A DNA stretch of 15,265 bases from contig CAZEPT010000014.1 of assembly GCA_964514225.1 (NCBI GenBank), positions 1 to 15,265 of the forward strand, read 5' to 3'. The notes beneath the pieces were generated by a model, which was given only the letters and a program-made list of their open reading frames with translations, searched no databases and was not told the origin of the DNA. Source of the DNA: CAZEPT01 sp964514225 (GTDB lineage: Bacteria; Patescibacteriota; Minisyncoccia; Phycocordibacterales; UBA9973). The translations under genes and the position numbers were made by a program. Positions 12,534 to 15,265 of this stretch are shown piece after piece; within the stretch, counting starts at the first letter, position 1, and every line of letters begins with the position of its first letter.

Positions 12534-13817
12534 ATGACAGAAAAAGAGATGATTAAAAGAGAAACCTCGTTTTCTCAAAATATGCGAGTGGGTTGGTTTT
12601 TGGCCAAGCGCGATATTAAACGTGCGAATATTTGGACGACGCTTCTTATTGTACTCGTCATGATGTTTACGTTTCTTAACCTTGTTGTTGTGTCAGGTAT
12701 TCTTGTGGGACTAATTGAAGGATCTGAAAATTCTGCCCGTGAATACGGGACCGGGGATATTATCATTTCATCATTTTTAAATAAATCAAACATTGAAAAA
12801 ACTCCGGAAATAATTGAGATAGTTAAAACCATTCCAGGTTATGAAACACATACGGTTCGCTATACAGCATCTGCTCGTATTGAATCTGATTACCGTTCAA
12901 CCGTCAAAGCAGGGGAGCTTCGAAATGGTGCTGGCGGGGTACTTACTGGTATTGACCCGATTCAAGAAGAAAAATTTTCAGGAGTTTCAAAATTTGTCAT
13001 TCGAGGTTCATTCTTAGAACCAACTGATTTTGATAGTATTTTGATCGGTAAAAATCTCCTGTATGAGTTTACTCCGATTGAAGCACCAGGTTTTCAGACA
13101 CTCAAAGATATTGAGATAGGTTCAAAGGTCAAAGTGACTGTTGGGAAAAATTCAAAAGAATATTACGTGAAGGGTATTATCTCATCTAAGGTAGATGAAT
13201 TTGATAGTACGATTCTTGCTGTGACGAGTGAAGTTCGTAAACTGACCGGGCAAGATGATCTTAATGCTGATGGTATCTCAATCAAGCTCGAAGATGGCTA
13301 TACTGACACTGGTGCAAAGCAATTTTTACTAGAGAGTGGTGTCGGAGAGTATGCTCGAATTCAGACCTTTAATGAAGCAATTCCAAAGTTTTTAACTGAT
13401 ATTAAAAATACGTTCGGCATACTTGGAAATGCTATTTCTGGTATTGGACTCATTGTCGCCTGTATCACTATTTTTATTGTTATTTTCGTGAACGCCATTA
13501 CTCGTCGTCGGTTTATTGGGATTTTGAAGGGTATTGGTATTAATAAACGAGCTATCCTTTATTCGTATATGATGCAAGCGATGATCTATGCGTTTTTTGG
13601 GATCGCTATTGGGATGTTTTTGACCTTTGCTTTAATCAAGCCAGCGATCGCATCTCATCCAATCGATTTTCCTTTTTCAGATGGGATACTCGTTGCGACA
13701 GTTCCAGGGACAATTAAACGCGCTATTATCCTTCTTATTGCTACTTTGATTGCTGGATACATTCCTGCACGATTAGTTGTTAAACAAAATACACTCAGTG
13801 CGATACTGGGAAGATAA
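12534..13817 (+). CDS. MacB/FtsX-family ABC permease
   Basis: The membrane subunit of the export system, 427 residues from ATG 12534. A GTG at 12528 is a real alternative: it has AGAGG nine bases upstream and would add two residues. The topology is that of MacB/LolC permeases: helix 1 (34-60), a large extracytoplasmic domain (62-295), then helices at about 298-322, 345-369 and 394-412. The FtsX-type hallmark RRRFIGILKGIGINKRAIL (324-342) follows the second helix. The C-terminus PARLVVKQNTLSAILGR occupies the place of the usual A-R-x-D-P-x-E-A-L-R ending but lacks that motif. There is no fused ATPase; the ATPase is the next gene, 6 bases on. Such permeases work by mechanotransmission and do not form a closed channel. 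The substrate is unknown. Confidence 0.93.
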   Translation: MTEKEMIKRETSFSQNMRVGWFLAKRDIKRANIWTTLLIVLVMMFTFLNLVVVSGILVGLIEGSENSAREYGTGDIIISSFLNKSNIEKTPEIIEIVKTIPGYETHTVRYTASARIESDYRSTVKAGELRNGAGGVLTGIDPIQEEKFSGVSKFVIRGSFLEPTDFDSILIGKNLLYEFTPIEAPGFQTLKDIEIGSKVKVTVGKNSKEYYVKGIISSKVDEFDSTILAVTSEVRKLTGQDDLNADGISIKLEDGYTDTGAKQFLLESGVGEYARIQTFNEAIPKFLTDIKNTFGILGNAISGIGLIVACITIFIVIFVNAITRRRFIGILKGIGINKRAILYSYMMQAMIYAFFGIAIGMFLTFALIKPAIASHPIDFPFSDGILVATVPGTIKRAIILLIATLIAGYIPARLVVKQNTLSAILGR

Positions 13818-13823
13818 ATATAT

Positions 13824-14504
13824 ATGATTAAAGTAAAAGATTTAAGAAAAGTATTCCAAAGTGGAGATAGTCAGATTGTTGCCCTGAAAGATTTATCCTT
13901 CACTGTTCCCGAAGGGCAGTTCTTGACGATTGCTGGAAAGTCTGGAAGCGGTAAGTCAACACTCTTGTACCAACTCGGACTCTTGGATTTGCCGACAAGT
14001 GGTTCTATCCTCATCGACGGTGAAGAGATGATCAGTATGTCAGAGGCGGAACGGACACTTGTTCGTCTTAATAGTCTCGGATATATCTTTCAGGACTATG
14101 CTACTATTCCGTCACTCACTGCACTTGAAAACACCATGGTCCCGCTTCTTATGCAGGGGTATACAGAAAAAGAAGCTCGAAAGAAAGCAGAGGATGCGCT
14201 CATTCGCGTAGGGTTGGGGGATCGCCTCAATAATGTGCCGAGTGCGCTCTCTGGAGGACAGCAACAGCGCGTGGCTATTGCTCGAGCGCTTGCTCATAGT
14301 CCAAAAATTATTTTTGCTGATGAGCCGACTGCAAACCTCGACTCAGAAACTTCAGATCAAGTAATACAGACATTTCTTGAATTGAATAAGGAAGGTCAAA
14401 CCATCGTGATGGTGACTCATGAGCCTGAGTATGCGCTCTTAGCAGACCGTACCATTACACTTGCTGATGGGAATATTGTCTCTGATGTGTATAACAAAAA
14501 ATAG
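13824..14504 (+). CDS. ABC transporter ATPase, LolD/MacB type
   Basis: The motor for the preceding permease, 226 residues and cytoplasmic. Walker A is GKSGSGKST (38-46), the Q-loop has Q90 in YIFQDY, the signature is LSGGQQQRVAIARAL (142-156), Walker B IIFADEPTANLD (162-173) has catalytic E167, and the switch histidine is H199 in MVTHEPE. The ADEPTANLD form and the short length are typical of the LolD/MacB/FtsE group. GGGAAG at 13808-13813, ten bases upstream, may act as a Shine-Dalgarno. Together with the two upstream genes it forms a complete adaptor-permease-ATPase set. No TolC-like outer-membrane channel gene is in the window, which fits a cell without a classical outer membrane. Confidence 0.95.
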   Translation: MIKVKDLRKVFQSGDSQIVALKDLSFTVPEGQFLTIAGKSGSGKSTLLYQLGLLDLPTSGSILIDGEEMISMSEAERTLVRLNSLGYIFQDYATIPSLTALENTMVPLLMQGYTEKEARKKAEDALIRVGLGDRLNNVPSALSGGQQQRVAIARALAHSPKIIFADEPTANLDSETSDQVIQTFLELNKEGQTIVMVTHEPEYALLADRTITLADGNIVSDVYNKK

Positions 14505-14574
14505 AGTATACTTGGTGTAGATACGCATTTATTAAGTAATGTAATATACAAGGCGCTTCAGCGTCATAACACAT

Positions 14575-15265
14575 ATGGAACAACATAATTTTTCAATTCC
14601 AAAAGGAATTACACAAAAAGTAGGATGGCTCGTTATTGTCTTGGTCGTTTTATTCGCCATCCTCTCTCTTAAGTCGCTCAAAGAATTAAGCCTTATTGGA
14701 AAAGGAGCCACAGAAACAAACCAATTTACTGTTACTGGACATGGTGAATCATATGCTACACCTGATGTTGCAAGAATAACGTTTACTGTCCAAAAACAAG
14801 CAGCAACTGTAAAAGAAGCGAATACGTTTGTTGATGAAAAAACAAAAACAACTGTTGATTTTCTTAAAGATCAAAAAATTGACGAGAAAGACATAAAAAC
14901 TGTTTCAAATAATTTTTATCCTGAATATGATTATACGGTATGTTACAACTACCCATGTACTCCGATACAAAAACTTAAAGGATATACATCAAGTAGAACA
15001 ATCGAAGTAAAAGTTCGAGACCTCGATAACTCAGCTCTTATTGTTGAAGGTTTAGCAGCGCTTGAGGTTATGAATCTCAATGGTCCACAATTCACCCTCG
15101 ATGACGAGGATAAAGTTCAAGAAGATGCCCGAAATGATGCAATCGAAGATGCTCGTACTAAAGCTGAATCTTTGGCTAAGGCACTCGGTGTAAAGCTTGT
15201 CCGTGTAGTGAACTTTACAGAGTCAGCTGGAGGAAATTATCCACCACAACCAATACTGATGAATG
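14575..15265 (+). CDS. Membrane-anchored SIMPL-domain (DUF541) protein, 3' end cut by window
   Basis: The frame is open from ATG 14575 to the window edge, giving 230 residues of an incomplete protein. One membrane helix (WLVIVLVVLFAILSL, 18-32) is followed by an outward SIMPL domain. The domain begins at FTVTGHGESYATPDVARITF (51-70), the usual family start, and includes LKGYTSSRTIEVKVRDLD (134-151) and the helix DARNDAIEDARTKAESLAKALGV (184-206), which matches the conserved A-x-x-D-A-R-x-K-A-x-x-L-A region. C123 and C128 may form a disulfide. Relatives include E. coli YggE and Brucella BP26, the latter forming rings; the biochemical role of the family is unsettled. It follows the export operon by 70 bases. 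A TATACT at 14507-14512 may give it its own promoter, but there is no good -35. Confidence 0.9.
   Translation, partial: MEQHNFSIPKGITQKVGWLVIVLVVLFAILSLKSLKELSLIGKGATETNQFTVTGHGESYATPDVARITFTVQKQAATVKEANTFVDEKTKTTVDFLKDQKIDEKDIKTVSNNFYPEYDYTVCYNYPCTPIQKLKGYTSSRTIEVKVRDLDNSALIVEGLAALEVMNLNGPQFTLDDEDKVQEDARNDAIEDARTKAESLAKALGVKLVRVVNFTESAGGNYPPQPILMN

Noticed and set aside
1..15265. UGA recoded as glycine
   Set aside because: All genes are full length with UGA read as stop and none contains an in-frame TGA, so there is no sign of recoding here.
1..15265. CRISPR arrays, insertion sequences, phage genes
   Set aside because: No spaced direct repeats, transposase motifs or terminal inverted repeats were found; the only tandem repeat is the 48-bp pair inside the lysine-rich gene.

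Overview
The window looks like a chromosomal segment of a Patescibacteria/CPR bacterium, probably of the Parcubacteria (Paceibacteria) type. This is inferred from the combination of genes rather than from a marker gene. It has low GC, very short intergenic gaps and few Shine-Dalgarno sequences. Its SecA carries an extra block in the first nucleotide-binding domain and a shortened helical wing. It also has a stand-alone M16 peptidase and a MacA/MacB-type exporter with no TolC gene in view. All genes are on the + strand and read in the standard bacterial code. No tRNA, rRNA, CRISPR or transposase was seen.

Layout. Positions 1-5426 form one tight operon: the 3' part of a surface beta-sandwich protein, glycyl-tRNA synthetase, an ABC exporter half-transporter and an M16 zinc peptidase, with gaps of 3, 12 and 5 bases. 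Positions 5427-5987 hold no protein gene. They contain a promoter-like site followed by a 23-pair hairpin with a U-run (a candidate small RNA or very large terminator), then an extremely AT-rich stretch with one perfect consensus DnaA box. Positions 5988-6131 encode a 47-residue lysine-rich histone H1-like protein built from a perfect 48-bp tandem duplication, closed by a strong terminator. Then come secA (6280-8805), an MTH1-like Nudix hydrolase (8881-9327), a secreted glucosaminidase/lytic-transglycosylase-like protein (9633-10235) and a membrane-anchored FKBP isomerase (10293-10787), each followed by its own hairpin terminator. The window ends with an operon encoding a MacA-like adaptor, a MacB-like permease and a LolD/MacB-type ATPase (10908-14504), followed by the start of a membrane-anchored SIMPL-domain protein cut by the window edge.

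How it works together. Most genes serve the cell envelope: secretion (SecA), folding outside the membrane (FKBP), wall remodelling (glucosaminidase-like), ABC export (two systems), membrane-linked proteolysis (M16) and surface proteins (DUF11-like, SIMPL). Single-gene units here tend to place a -10 element, usually extended (TGn), only 6-8 bases before the ATG, which suggests leaderless mRNAs. The most unusual region is 5427-6190.
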